Positions 9,847 through 19,329 of a stretch of DNA of 64,000 nt are shown here, one piece after another; within the stretch, counting starts at the first letter, position 1, and each line of letters starts with the position of its first letter. The position numbers were made by a program, and so were the translations under genes. This stretch comes from Streptomyces sp. SM10 (GTDB taxonomy: Bacteria; Actinomycetota; Actinomycetes; Streptomycetales; Streptomycetaceae). The notes beneath the pieces are model-generated. The model did not search any database. It was given only the letters and a program-made list of their open reading frames with translations, and was not told the DNA's origin. The stretch covers positions 1 through 64,000 of the forward strand of contig NZ_NEUF01000088.1 in the NCBI RefSeq assembly GCF_002910915.1. Reading direction: 5' to 3'.

Positions 9847-11103
9847 ATGGCACGCCTGGCCAAGCCCGTTGTCGGCATTGCCGTCACGGTGGTGACCGCT
9901 CTCGGCCTGACCGCCTGCGGCGGCGGCAGTGACGAGCAGAAATCCGCCGACGCAAAGCAGACACTGACCGTCTGGGGCATGGGCGAGGAGGCCAAGCGGC
10001 TCTCCGAGGTCGCCAAAGACTTCGAGAAGGACAATCCGAACATTACCGTGAAGGTGACCCCGGTCGGCTGGGACGTCGTGGGGCAGAAGATGACATCTGC
10101 CGCGGCGGCCGGGACGCTCCCGGACATGGCGCAGATGGGCTCCACGATGATGGGCCAGTTCATCGCGCTCGACTCCCTGGAGCCGGTCGACGAGAAGGCC
10201 TTCAAGAAGTCCGACTTCTTCCCCGCCACCTGGGAGAACAACGTGGCGGACGGCACCGCCTACGGCGTGCCCTGGTACGCCGATGTGCGCGGTCTCTACT
10301 ACCGCACCGACCTCGCCGAGAAGGCCGGCATCAAGAAGGCCCCCACCACGTGGGGGGATCACCACAAGCTCGCCGAGGCATACCAGAAGGACGGCTCCGA
10401 GTGGGGCACCGCCCTCCAGCCCGGCAACACCGGCGCCTGGCAGAGCTACCTGCAGTTCCTGTACGGCGAGGGCGGCGACATCGTCGACAAGGACGGCAAG
10501 TCCGCGCTCGGCTCCCCCGAGGCCGTGCAGGCCTTCGAGAAGTGGGGCAGCTACTTCAAGGACGGCCTGGCCAAGAAGAACTTCGTGGTCGGCGCCGACG
10601 TGGCCAAGACCTTCGCCAGCGGCGACGAACCGACGTTCATGTCCGGCCCGTGGATGGTCCAGAACCTCAATGACCAGCAGCCGCAGCTCAAGGGCAAGTG
10701 GAAGGTCGCGCCGTTGCCGGCCGGGCCCAAGGGCTCGGTCTCGTGGGTCGGCGGCGCCTCACTCGTGACCTTCAAGGACAGTGAGCACAAGGCCGCGGCC
10801 GAGGCGTTCACCAAGTACCTGACCACGCCCGAGATGCAGGGCAAGTGGTACGAGATGGCCAAGTCGATCCCGGCCAACAAGGCCGCGTTCGAGCAGCCCC
10901 AGCTCAAGGACAGCAAGGAGGCCGAGAGCCTCAAGGTGTTCGAGAAGACCCTCGACACCGCCAAGGAGGTCCCGCCGATGGAGAAGTGGAACGAGATCGC
11001 CGCGGCGATCGAGGGCACCCTGGAGAAGATCGCCCAGGGTGGCGGCCCGGCCGCCGAGGCGAAGAAGCTCCAGACGGCAACCGAAGGGCTGATGAACCCG
11101 TGA
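9847..11103 (+). CDS. Sugar ABC transporter substrate-binding lipoprotein
   Basis: 418 residues, extracellular solute-binding protein family 1. The signal peptide ends in a lipobox with Cys24 (LGLTAC), followed by a Gly/Ser linker. The mature domain begins TLTVWGMGEEAKRLSEV and contains the family block GTAYGVPWYADVRGLYYRTD. The ATG at 9847 has an excellent AGGAGGAG site. It is the first gene of a transporter operon; the next gene's GTG overlaps its stop. It should capture an oligosaccharide released outside the cell by the locus's exported enzymes. Confidence 0.93.
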   Translation: MARLAKPVVGIAVTVVTALGLTACGGGSDEQKSADAKQTLTVWGMGEEAKRLSEVAKDFEKDNPNITVKVTPVGWDVVGQKMTSAAAAGTLPDMAQMGSTMMGQFIALDSLEPVDEKAFKKSDFFPATWENNVADGTAYGVPWYADVRGLYYRTDLAEKAGIKKAPTTWGDHHKLAEAYQKDGSEWGTALQPGNTGAWQSYLQFLYGEGGDIVDKDGKSALGSPEAVQAFEKWGSYFKDGLAKKNFVVGADVAKTFASGDEPTFMSGPWMVQNLNDQQPQLKGKWKVAPLPAGPKGSVSWVGGASLVTFKDSEHKAAAEAFTKYLTTPEMQGKWYEMAKSIPANKAAFEQPQLKDSKEAESLKVFEKTLDTAKEVPPMEKWNEIAAAIEGTLEKIAQGGGPAAEAKKLQTATEGLMNP

Positions 11104-12104
11104 GCACCGCCGCCACCAAGGCCGGGGCCGACGACCGGGCCCAGCGCCCGGCCGCGTCCCCGGCCCCGGCCGGCGGCTCCAACGGGAAGCAGTCCGGGGC
11201 GGGCCACGAGTTCCGCCCCGACCGGCTCTCCCGGCAGAACCTCGCGGGCTGGCTGTACTCCACGCCGTTCCTGGTCCTCTTCCTGACCTTCATGGCGTTC
11301 CCCATCGTGGCCACACTCCTGATGAGCTTCACGGACTTCGGCCTGCGCAACGTCACCAACCCCTTCGACGCCGAGTTCGTCGGCCTGGAGAACTACACCG
11401 CGCTCGCCGACGACGAGAAGTTCGTCAAGGCGCTGTTCAACACCGGATACTTCGTGGTGCTCGGCGTCCCGCTGACCATCGGCAGCGGCCTGGTCGCGGC
11501 CGTGCTCCTCAACTCCGGCATCGAGCGCTTCCGTACCTTCTTCCGGGTCGGCTTCTACGTCCCGGTCGTCACCGCCATCGTCGCCGTGGCCGTCATCTGG
11601 CGGTTCGTGCTCGATCCGTCGGAGGGTCTGATCGCCGGGCTCGGCACCCAACTGGGCTTCTCCACCCCGGATTTCCTCGGATCCGAGACGCTCGCCATGC
11701 CGTCCCTGATCATGATGGCCGTCTGGCGCAACATGGGCACGGCGATGGTCCTCTTCCTGGCCGGCCTGCAGGCCATCCCGACCGATGTCCGCGAGGCCGC
11801 CAAGCTCGACGGCGCGGGAGCGTTCCAGGAGTTCCGCCGGATCACGGTCCCGCTGCTCCGCCCGACGATGCTGTACGTCGCGGTGATGACCACCATCGGC
11901 TTCCTGAACGTATTCGAGGAACCGTTCGTGATGACCAACGGCGGCCCCGGCGACAGCACCCTGACCGTGTCGCTGCACATGTACGAGCAGGGCTTCAGCT
12001 TCTTCCACATGGGCTCCGCAAGCGCCATGGCGTACGTCCTGTTCACGATCGTCCTGGCCGTCACGCTGCTCCAGTTCCGCCTGCTGAAGGACAAGACCCG
12101 ATGA
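11100..12104 (+). CDS. Sugar ABC transporter permease (MalF type)
   Basis: 334 residues; GTG start overlapping the previous stop (GTGA). The first 40 or so residues are hydrophilic, then come six predicted membrane helices starting at GWLYSTPFLVLFLTFMAF. The EAA loop is recognisable as EAAKLDGAGAFQEFRRITVPLL near residue 235. This is the first of two permeases. No ATPase is encoded nearby; in Streptomyces such CUT1 systems commonly share the MsiK ATPase, which is presumably the case here. Confidence 0.93.
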   Translation: MSTAATKAGADDRAQRPAASPAPAGGSNGKQSGAGHEFRPDRLSRQNLAGWLYSTPFLVLFLTFMAFPIVATLLMSFTDFGLRNVTNPFDAEFVGLENYTALADDEKFVKALFNTGYFVVLGVPLTIGSGLVAAVLLNSGIERFRTFFRVGFYVPVVTAIVAVAVIWRFVLDPSEGLIAGLGTQLGFSTPDFLGSETLAMPSLIMMAVWRNMGTAMVLFLAGLQAIPTDVREAAKLDGAGAFQEFRRITVPLLRPTMLYVAVMTTIGFLNVFEEPFVMTNGGPGDSTLTVSLHMYEQGFSFFHMGSASAMAYVLFTIVLAVTLLQFRLLKDKTR

Positions 12105-12985
12105 GCGCCACCGAGCTCGAAGACGCCCGTGCGTCCCGCAAGGGGCGAACGGCCACCTCGCGGACGCCGGGCAGCTCCGCCCTCACGTACACGCTCCTGG
12201 GCATCGGCCTGCTCGTGATGTCCGCACCCTTCCTGTGGATGGGGATCTCCGCCTTCAAGACACAGAAGGATCTGGGCGCGAGCCCGCCGGTGTGGATACC
12301 GGCCGAGTGGACCCTCGCGAACTTCCGCAAGCTGCTCGACCTCATGGACATCGGCCAGGCGTTCGCCAACTCGGCGATCGTCGCGATCTCCGTCACCGCC
12401 TGCAACCTGGTGTTCTGCTCGATGCTGGGTTACGCGCTCGCCAAGCTGAACTTCGCGGGCAAGCGGTTCGTGCTGGCCGTGGTGCTCGGCGCCCTGATGG
12501 TGCCCGGCAATCTGATGCTGCTGCCGAAGTTCGTGATGATGAGCAAGATGGAGCTGCTCGACTCCTACGCGGCGCTCATCCTGCCGTTCGCGGCCGGCGC
12601 GTTCGGGGTGTTCCTGATGCGGCAGTTCATGATGGCCATCCCCGACGAGCTGCTCGAAGCAGCCCGGATCGACGGGGCCGGTGAGTGGTACATCTTCTGG
12701 CGGATCGTGATGCCACTGGTCAAGCCGGCCCTCGCCACGCTCACGATCTTCGTGTTCCTCGGCTCGTGGAACAACTTCCTGTGGCCGTTGGTCGCCACCA
12801 ACGACCCGGACAAGTACACGCTGCCGGTCGCACTCGCCACCTTCGCGACCGACCCCACCCTGGCCGACGGATCCAACGGCGTGATGATGGCCGGAGCCTT
12901 CCTGGTGGTACTCCCGGTGGTCGCGGTCTTCGTCGTCCTCCAGCGCCACTTCACGCAGGGGATCGCCACCTCCGGCCTCAAGTGA
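12101..12985 (+). CDS. Sugar ABC transporter permease (MalG type)
   Basis: 294 residues; the ATG overlaps the preceding stop. Six predicted membrane segments begin with LTYTLLGIGLLVMSAPFLWM. The EAA loop is EAARIDGAGEWYIFWRIVMPL near residue 190, and the end ILTQG-like block appears as RHFTQGIATSGLK, typical of the MalG side. It pairs with the previous permease. Confidence 0.93.
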   Translation: MSATELEDARASRKGRTATSRTPGSSALTYTLLGIGLLVMSAPFLWMGISAFKTQKDLGASPPVWIPAEWTLANFRKLLDLMDIGQAFANSAIVAISVTACNLVFCSMLGYALAKLNFAGKRFVLAVVLGALMVPGNLMLLPKFVMMSKMELLDSYAALILPFAAGAFGVFLMRQFMMAIPDELLEAARIDGAGEWYIFWRIVMPLVKPALATLTIFVFLGSWNNFLWPLVATNDPDKYTLPVALATFATDPTLADGSNGVMMAGAFLVVLPVVAVFVVLQRHFTQGIATSGLK

Positions 12986-13019
12986 CGCCCGTCTGACACC
13001 GGCTTCCGAAAGGCTGACC

Positions 13020-13655
13020 ATGCCCCCGCACCACACGGTGCTGCGCTCCCGTGACTGCACGGGCCATGTGCTGCTCGACTGGGAGCCGGTGGCCGGTGCG
13101 CTCGGCTATCTCGTGCACCGCGCCGACCAGTACGAAGGCCCGTACGCCCCGCTGCACGTGACAGGCGTACCGCGCCCGCCGTACGCGGACACGCACGTCG
13201 AGGCGGGCCACGGTTACTGGTACCGGATCGCACCCTGGACGGCCCGCGGCACACAGCCGCCGTTGCCGGACACCGTGCGCGGTTGCGCGCTCGCGCGGGG
13301 CAGCAGGCCGGCTGCCGTGCGGGTCGCCGTCGACGTCGGCGACCCGCGTGCGGTCCACGTCACCGGAGACGGGGCGCGTGCCCTGGTGAAGGCGACTGCC
13401 GACCGGCGCGAGGGCGCGTTCGAGGTGCTCCTCGTGAACACGGCCCCGGACCGTACGGGGTCCGCGCCGGTCCCGCTGCTCGAACGACACGCGACCGTCG
13501 AGGTCTCCGGTCTCGAGCCCGGCGCGCGCTATCGCGTTCACGCCGGTGACCCGGCGCGCGAACACAACCTGCGCGTCGGTGACGACGGCGTCGTTCACAC
13601 CTCTCTCGTGCTGCCCATGCCGGGCGTCCGCACCTTGCGCCTCACCCGCGCCTGA
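13020..13655 (+). CDS. Short beta-domain protein resembling a GH39 enzyme without its catalytic barrel
   Basis: 211 residues with no signal peptide. Residues about 10-90 look like a fibronectin III-type domain (GHVLLDWEPVAGALGYLVHRA ... YADTHVEAGHGYWYRIAPW). Residues about 115-211 look like the all-beta C-terminal domain of GH39-type xylosidases (FEVLLVNTAP, LERHATVEVSGLEPGARYRVH). Actinobacterial GH39-like proteins carry both parts around a catalytic barrel of some 300 residues; here they are joined directly, with no candidate catalytic Glu pair. It reads as an internal deletion that stayed in frame. It follows the transporter by 34 bases with a usable GAAAGG site, so it is probably expressed. 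Confidence 0.55.
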   Translation: MPPHHTVLRSRDCTGHVLLDWEPVAGALGYLVHRADQYEGPYAPLHVTGVPRPPYADTHVEAGHGYWYRIAPWTARGTQPPLPDTVRGCALARGSRPAAVRVAVDVGDPRAVHVTGDGARALVKATADRREGAFEVLLVNTAPDRTGSAPVPLLERHATVEVSGLEPGARYRVHAGDPAREHNLRVGDDGVVHTSLVLPMPGVRTLRLTRA

Positions 13656-13725
13656 AAATCCCGTTCCTCCTCTGCGATCCCGTCCTCCCACGAACCCGTC
13701 CTCCCACCACAGGAGTTGATCAGCC

Positions 13726-15180
13726 GTGAAACGACGTACGTTCCTGGCCGCCACCGCCGGCACCTCCGCCGCCCTCGCCCTGAGCGCCCCCTCCATGGCC
13801 TTGGCACGCGGCCTGGACACCGAGGCGCAGCTGCGCAGCTGGTTCGCCGACACCTACCGCTCCCTCGAAGCGATGGTCCCGGAGAGCGGCCTGCCCGCCG
13901 ACAACATCAACCTCAGCGGCGACAAGCCGGTGCTCACCGAGAACACCTCGACGACGAACATCGGCTGCTGGATGTGGTCGACCGTCGCCGCCGCGGGACT
14001 CGACGTGATCACCGAGGGCGAGATGCAGCGCCGCCTCACCCGTACGATCACGACCGTCGAGAAGATGGAGCGCTTCCACGGCTTCTGGGTGAACTGGTAC
14101 AACACGTTCACCGGTGAGGTCCTGCACGAGTGGCCCGGCAGCGGTGCCAAGGTCAACCTGCTGCTCTCCACCGTCGACAACGCCTGGCTGGACGTCGGCC
14201 TGCGGATCGCCGAGTACGCCGCCGAGCCCGCCCTCGCCGCCCGCATCCGCAAGCTGCGCGCCGGCATCGACTGGTCCTTCTTCTACAACGCCTACGACGC
14301 CGCCGACCCGGTCGCCCACCCCGGTCTCATGCACACCGGCTTCAAGGTCGAAGAGAACACCCTCACTCCGTACCACTATGGTGCGCTGGTCTCCGAGACC
14401 CGCATGGCCGGCTACCTGGGCATCACCGACGGCACCGCGCCGAGCAGCCACTACTGGCACATGCTGCGCACCTTCGCCCCGGACGCGCAGCAGGAGATGC
14501 CGCCCAAGGGTGAGTGGGTCACCCGCGACGGCGTGCGCTACTTCAACGGCCACTACACCTACCGCGGCCGCAACGTCGTCCCCGGCTGGGGCGGCGACAT
14601 GTTCGGCCAGCTGATGCCCGAGCTGTTCGTCCCCTCTGCGAAGCTCAACTCCTCCTGGCGCACCACCCTCACCCACCACGTCCTCGGCCAGCGCGACCAC
14701 GGCCTGATCGACGCCGAGTACGGCTACTGGGGCTTCTCCCCGTGCAACGTCCCCGAGGGCGGCTACCAGGAGTACGGCGTGCAGTTCCTCGGCATCTCGC
14801 CCGAGGGCTACTGCTCCAACACCGACCGGACCTACGTCCCGTACGGCGAGCCGATGCCGGCCCCATCCGCGTACACCAACGGCGTCGTCACCCCGCACGC
14901 CGGCGCGATGGCGCTGATGATCCGCCCCAAGGACGCGATGGACAACCTGCGCCGTATCGCCCGCGACTTCGACTCCTACGAGGACGGCATGGGCTTCTAC
15001 GACTCCGTCAACGTGGGCACGGGCAAGGTCAGCGACCGCATGCTCTCGCTCGATCAGGGCATGGCCGCTGCCGCCTTCGCTCAGGTCCTCAAGCCGGGGC
15101 TGCTTCAGCGCCCCTTCATGAAGGGCGCGGGTGCCCGCCGCCTCAACACCACGCTCGCCAAGGAGGACTTCGGCCTGTGA
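13726..15180 (+). CDS. Tat-exported glycoamylase-like glycoside hydrolase (DUF3131/PF10091 type)
   Basis: 484 residues. The N-terminus MKRRTFLAATAGTSAALALS is a Tat signal with twin Arg, so it is exported folded. The mature part opens with a DUF3131-like block (TENTSTTNIGCWMWSTVAAA). It continues with the glycoamylase-like signatures (GGDMFGQLMPELF, the EYGYWGFSPCNVPEGGYQEYG region, VVTPHAGAMALMIRPKDAMDNL, and a late MLSLDQGMAAAAF). This superfamily includes beta-1,2-glucan-acting enzymes (GH144 and relatives), but the linkage acted on here cannot be read from sequence. GTGA overlap with the sulfatase gene couples the two. Confidence 0.7.
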   Translation: MKRRTFLAATAGTSAALALSAPSMALARGLDTEAQLRSWFADTYRSLEAMVPESGLPADNINLSGDKPVLTENTSTTNIGCWMWSTVAAAGLDVITEGEMQRRLTRTITTVEKMERFHGFWVNWYNTFTGEVLHEWPGSGAKVNLLLSTVDNAWLDVGLRIAEYAAEPALAARIRKLRAGIDWSFFYNAYDAADPVAHPGLMHTGFKVEENTLTPYHYGALVSETRMAGYLGITDGTAPSSHYWHMLRTFAPDAQQEMPPKGEWVTRDGVRYFNGHYTYRGRNVVPGWGGDMFGQLMPELFVPSAKLNSSWRTTLTHHVLGQRDHGLIDAEYGYWGFSPCNVPEGGYQEYGVQFLGISPEGYCSNTDRTYVPYGEPMPAPSAYTNGVVTPHAGAMALMIRPKDAMDNLRRIARDFDSYEDGMGFYDSVNVGTGKVSDRMLSLDQGMAAAAFAQVLKPGLLQRPFMKGAGARRLNTTLAKEDFGL

Positions 15181-16595
15181 GTGCGGCCCGCGACCAGCGT
15201 CCCAACCTGGTCTTCTTCATGACCGACGACCATGCCGTCCCGGCCATCAGCGCCTACGGCAGCGTCATCAACGAGACGCCCGCCGTGGACAGACTGGCCG
15301 CCGAAGGCATGCGCTTCGACAACGCCTTCTGCACCAACTCGATCTGCTCGCCCGCCCGCGCGTCGCTCCTGACCGGCACCTACAGCCATGTCAACGGGAT
15401 GACGACCCTGGAGCAGCAGGGCCAGAAGTTCGACGCCACCCAGCCGTCCTTCCCCGAGATGCTGCAGGCGGAGGGCTACCAGACGGCGATCGTCGGCAAG
15501 TGGCACCTGGGCCACGGCGGGAAGTCCGACCCGGTCGGCTTCGACTACTGGGAGGTCCTGCCGGAGCACGGCGTCTACCACGACCCGTCCTTCGTGACGC
15601 GGGACGGCGAGAAGCAGTACACCGGCTACGTCACCGACCTCATCACCGACCTCGCCCTGAACTGGCTCGACAAGCGCGACCCCGACCGGCCCTTCGCGCT
15701 GCTCATCCAGCACAAGGCCCCGCACCGCGCGTTCGAACCCGCCGAGCGGCACCGCAACCTGTACGAGAACGTGGACATTCCGGCCCCGGCCACCCTCCAC
15801 GACGACTACAGCGACCGCGCCCACGCCGCCGCCGAGGCAGAGATGCGGATGCGCGACCTGCAGCGGCACGACCTCAAGGCCCCGGTCCCCGAAGGGTTGA
15901 GCGAGCGCGAGGAGCGCGAGTGGCGCTACCAGCGCTACATCAAGGAGTACCTGCGGGTCATCGCAGCGCTCGACGAGAACGTCGGCCGGGTGCTCCACTT
16001 CCTCCACGTCACCGGTCTCGAGTCGGAGACAGCCGTCGCCTACACCTCGGACCACGGCTTCTACCTGGGTGAACACGGCTGGTTCGACAAGCGCTTCATG
16101 TACGACCCGTCGCTCCGTATCCCCCTCGTCGTGCGCTGGCCGGGCGTCACACAGCCCGGCAGCTCTTGCGACGAGCTCGTCGTCAACGTCGATTACGCGC
16201 AGACGTTCCTCGATATGGCGGGTGTGGAAGCGCATCCACGGATGCAGGGCAGCAGCCTCAAGCCGCTGCTCGCGGGCGAGAAGCCGGAGGACTGGCGGCA
16301 GGCGATGTACTACCGCTACTTCGAGCATCTCGACGTCTGCCACAACGTCCAGGCCAGCTACGGCATCCGCACCCACACCCACAAGTTGATCCACTACCCG
16401 GGTCACGGCTCGGGTCAGGTCGGCGCGAAGGACGAGACGCGCACGCCCGAGTGGGAGCTGTTCGACCTGGTCATCGACCCTGACGAGCTGCACAACCGGT
16501 ACGCGGACCCGGCGTACGCGGAGCTCGTCAAGGAGCTCACCGAGCAGCTGACCGCGCTCCAACTGCACTACGGGGACAAGCCCGAGCACGTCTGA
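15177..16595 (+). CDS. Type I (formylglycine) sulfatase
   Basis: 472 residues from the GTG at 15177. PNLVFFMTDDH opens the alkaline-phosphatase-like fold, with the metal-binding DD at residues 17-18. The maturation motif is SICSPARASLLTG, with Cys57 in C-x-P-x-R context, the residue an FGE oxidises to formylglycine. Further family blocks are VGKWHLGH and YTSDHGFYLGEHGWFDK. There is no signal peptide, so desulfation should occur in the cytoplasm after import. A cognate FGE is encoded in the same locus at 26464. The family is S1; subfamily and sulfate position are not assignable by eye. Confidence 0.93.
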   Translation: MSAARDQRPNLVFFMTDDHAVPAISAYGSVINETPAVDRLAAEGMRFDNAFCTNSICSPARASLLTGTYSHVNGMTTLEQQGQKFDATQPSFPEMLQAEGYQTAIVGKWHLGHGGKSDPVGFDYWEVLPEHGVYHDPSFVTRDGEKQYTGYVTDLITDLALNWLDKRDPDRPFALLIQHKAPHRAFEPAERHRNLYENVDIPAPATLHDDYSDRAHAAAEAEMRMRDLQRHDLKAPVPEGLSEREEREWRYQRYIKEYLRVIAALDENVGRVLHFLHVTGLESETAVAYTSDHGFYLGEHGWFDKRFMYDPSLRIPLVVRWPGVTQPGSSCDELVVNVDYAQTFLDMAGVEAHPRMQGSSLKPLLAGEKPEDWRQAMYYRYFEHLDVCHNVQASYGIRTHTHKLIHYPGHGSGQVGAKDETRTPEWELFDLVIDPDELHNRYADPAYAELVKELTEQLTALQLHYGDKPEHV

Positions 16596-16624
16596 GCCCA
16601 CCCCGGCACCACCGCACGCCCCTT

Positions 16625-16654
16625 CCCGCCCCGGTCCACCGCGACCGGGGCGGG
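16625..16654 (+). terminator. Hairpin after the sulfatase gene
   Basis: Perfect 12-base stem, CCCGCCCCGGTC (16625-16636) with GACCGGGGCGGG (16643-16654), loop CACCGC. It lies 30 bases after the sulfatase stop and before the GH35 gene. No T-run follows, which is usual in Streptomyces. It could attenuate rather than end transcription into GH35. Confidence 0.65.
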
Positions 16655-16700
16655 TGAGCCGTATCCGGATCCCCCTCACTCCTGACCTCTGGAGCCCCAC

Positions 16701-19247
16701 ATGACGCACGAGGCCACAGCCACCCCGAGCGGCGCGAGCCGCAGAACCGTTCTCGCGGCCGGGGGCGCCATAGCCGCAGCAGGTAGCGTCCTCGGCGCGG
16801 TGAAGCCCGCCACCGCCGCCACGCCCGCCGGCTCACCGGCCGCGCCCGCCGCCGACCGAGTCGTCACCTTCCGGGACCGCCAGATCCTCATCGACGGCGA
16901 GCCGACCGTCGTCATGGCCGGCGAGATCCACTACTTCCGCCTGAAGAAGGAGGACTGGCAGTCGCGTCTCGACCGCGCCAAGGAAGCCGGCCTGGACACC
17001 ATCGCCACGTACATCCCCTGGATGTGGCACGAGACCTCCGACGGCGATATCGACCTCACCGGGACGACCCGCCCCGAGCGCGACCTGGGCGCCTTCCTCG
17101 ACCTGTGCCGCGAGAACGGCTTCATGATCATTGCCCGGCCCGGCCCGTTCACGATGGGCGAGCTGGAGGGCGAGGGCGTGCCCGAGCGGGCCCGCCAGGA
17201 GCACCCGGAGATCACCTCGACCGGCTGGGACGACCGCAAGGCCACCACCCCCACGGTCGACTACCTCGCGCCCGCCTTCCTCGAAGAGGCCAAGCGCTGG
17301 TACGACGCCGTGAACCCGGTGATCGCCGAACGCCTGCACACCAAGGACAAGCCCGGCGTCATCGCCTACCAGCTGTGCAACGAGATCGGCATGCTGGCCT
17401 GGGTCAGCAACGGCCCCGACCTCACCGACCACCTCCTCGGCGACTTCAACGCCTGGCTGGAGAAGACCTACGGCGACAAGCTCGGCAGCCGCTACCCCTT
17501 CGCGGGCAAGGCCGCCGAGGACCGCAACCCGGCGATACGCAAGCCGGAGGACGCGTACGCCGCCGCCCTCATGCACGACCTGGGCACCTTCATGCGCGGC
17601 CGGTTCGCCCGCTACACCGCCGAGTTGAAGAAGTACGCCGAGGCCGGCGGCGTGACCGGCATCCCGTTCCTGATCAACATCCACGGCACCGGTGGCAACA
17701 ACGCCCTTCAGTACCCCATCGGCGTCAGCCAGCTGATGGAGACCTTCGGCGGCAAGCCGGATATCATCCCCGGCTCCGACTTCTACCTCGGAAGCCTCGA
17801 TGTCAAGAACGTCACCGATCTCTACCTCATCAACGCGTTCACTACGGCCGTCAGCGGCAGCGAACAGCCGCTGTCCGTCCTGGAGTTCGACGCGGGCCAC
17901 GCCGACTACGGCAACGACAACGCCAACCAGACGGACGCCGAGAGCACCTGGCTCAAGACCAGCCTGTGCCTCGCCCAGGGCGTAAAAATGTTCAACTACT
18001 ACCTGTTCACCGGGGGCTTCAACCCGAAGTTCGACAAGCCCGTCGGCAACGGCAACGACCGCATCGGGCACACGGGCGAGCGGCACGGGTTCGCCGCGCC
18101 CGTCGATCCCGAGGGGCGGCGTGGCGTCAGCTTCGAGCCGACGAAGGCGAGCGCGCGCTCGGTACGGGCGCTCGCGCCGCTGCTCGCGACGATGAAGCCC
18201 GAACACGACCCGGTCACCTTGGGCTTCGTCCCCGACCACTACCTCACCGAGTACCACCCGCCGCAGCGCGAGTCCGTCGACGCCGTGCTCGCCGACGTGC
18301 AGAGCATCCGCGGCTTCGGCCCGCGCGCGGCCCTGTCCCGCTCGCTGCTCTTCGGCGGTTTCCGCTACGACAGCATCGACCTGCAGGCCACAGAGCTCGA
18401 CCCGGCGAAGCGGCCGCTCATCGCCTTGGCCACCGGCGAGTACCTGGGCCGCAAGGTTCAGGACCGCTTGGTCGCGTACCTGAAGGCGGGCGGCAAGCTG
18501 CTCCTGTCCGGCCTGGTCCCCGGCAAGGACATGGACGGCTCGGAGTACACCGCTCTGCGCGACGCCCTCGGTTTGAAGCCCGAGAAGGCCCTCACCGGCG
18601 CCGAGCGCTTCCGGCTCTCGGTCACCGCGCACGGCTGGGCGGACGGCATCGCCGAGATCCGCCTCGACAAGACCCAGCTGTGCACGGCCGAGCGCGGAAC
18701 CACCGTCCTGCGCGAGTACACGACGAAGAAGGGCTGCGGCTTCGACATCCCCGTCGGAAAGGGCCGGGCCGTCGTCGTGACCTGCAACTACCGCGGTGAC
18801 CTGGAGTTCTGGGGCAAGGCGATGACCGCGCTCGAGGCCAAGCCGGCGATCAGGCACTCCGCCACCCGACCCGCCGTCCTGCTGCTCACCAGCAAGGGGG
18901 AGAACGGCCGCGTGATGCACGCTTTCAACCTGACCTCCGGGTACGGCGAGTCCTTCACCGTGACCGAGAAGGGCAAGCCGCTCTTCGGCGGCGAGAAGCT
19001 CCACCTGGCGGGCCGCAGCTCGGCCGTCCTGCCGCTGGGCCTCGAAGCAGGCGGCATGCGGATTGCGTACGCGACGGCCGAGATCGTCGGGGCGAAGGAC
19101 GGCGAGGTCTCCTTCCGCACGCTCGGTGACGAGGCGGTCGTCGCGATCGACGGCCCGGCCCGCGCCGAGAGGGCGAAGGTCACGTCCGAGGGCGGCCGTA
19201 CCGTACTGCGGGTGAGGCGCGGGGAGTTCACGGTCCGCAAGGGCTGA
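16701..19247 (+). CDS. Tat-exported GH35-type beta-galactosidase-like enzyme
   Basis: 848 residues. A twin-Arg signal (SRRTVLAAGGAIAAAG) is followed by an Ala/Pro-rich linker. The GH35 barrel starts at residue about 55 with GEIHYFRLKKEDWQSRLDRA and TYIPWMWHE. The probable acid/base is the Glu of YQLCNEIGML; the nucleophile is probably the Glu of SVLEFDAGHADYG. The C-terminal half (about 480-848) is beta-rich. The NE motif is followed by IG rather than the usual YG, so specificity may differ from standard beta-galactosidases. TGGAG precedes the ATG. It ends in a bidirectional terminator shared with the convergent GH13 gene. Confidence 0.82.
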   Translation: MTHEATATPSGASRRTVLAAGGAIAAAGSVLGAVKPATAATPAGSPAAPAADRVVTFRDRQILIDGEPTVVMAGEIHYFRLKKEDWQSRLDRAKEAGLDTIATYIPWMWHETSDGDIDLTGTTRPERDLGAFLDLCRENGFMIIARPGPFTMGELEGEGVPERARQEHPEITSTGWDDRKATTPTVDYLAPAFLEEAKRWYDAVNPVIAERLHTKDKPGVIAYQLCNEIGMLAWVSNGPDLTDHLLGDFNAWLEKTYGDKLGSRYPFAGKAAEDRNPAIRKPEDAYAAALMHDLGTFMRGRFARYTAELKKYAEAGGVTGIPFLINIHGTGGNNALQYPIGVSQLMETFGGKPDIIPGSDFYLGSLDVKNVTDLYLINAFTTAVSGSEQPLSVLEFDAGHADYGNDNANQTDAESTWLKTSLCLAQGVKMFNYYLFTGGFNPKFDKPVGNGNDRIGHTGERHGFAAPVDPEGRRGVSFEPTKASARSVRALAPLLATMKPEHDPVTLGFVPDHYLTEYHPPQRESVDAVLADVQSIRGFGPRAALSRSLLFGGFRYDSIDLQATELDPAKRPLIALATGEYLGRKVQDRLVAYLKAGGKLLLSGLVPGKDMDGSEYTALRDALGLKPEKALTGAERFRLSVTAHGWADGIAEIRLDKTQLCTAERGTTVLREYTTKKGCGFDIPVGKGRAVVVTCNYRGDLEFWGKAMTALEAKPAIRHSATRPAVLLLTSKGENGRVMHAFNLTSGYGESFTVTEKGKPLFGGEKLHLAGRSSAVLPLGLEAGGMRIAYATAEIVGAKDGEVSFRTLGDEAVVAIDGPARAERAKVTSEGGRTVLRVRRGEFTVRKG

Positions 19248-19260
19248 TCCGGCACACGAC

Positions 19261-19296
19261 GAAGGGGCCCTCCCGCGGCTGCGGGACGGCCCCTTC
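19261..19296. terminator. Bidirectional terminator between GH35 and GH13 genes
   Basis: Stem GAAGGGGCC (19261-19269) with GGCCCCTTC (19288-19296), extended inside by TCCCGC/GCGGGA. CTTC follows on the plus strand and the mirror AA-rich side serves the minus strand. It lies between two convergent genes. Confidence 0.75.
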
Positions 19297-19329
19297 CTTC
19301 GCATTCGCGCCGAACGGCGTCCGGAAGGA

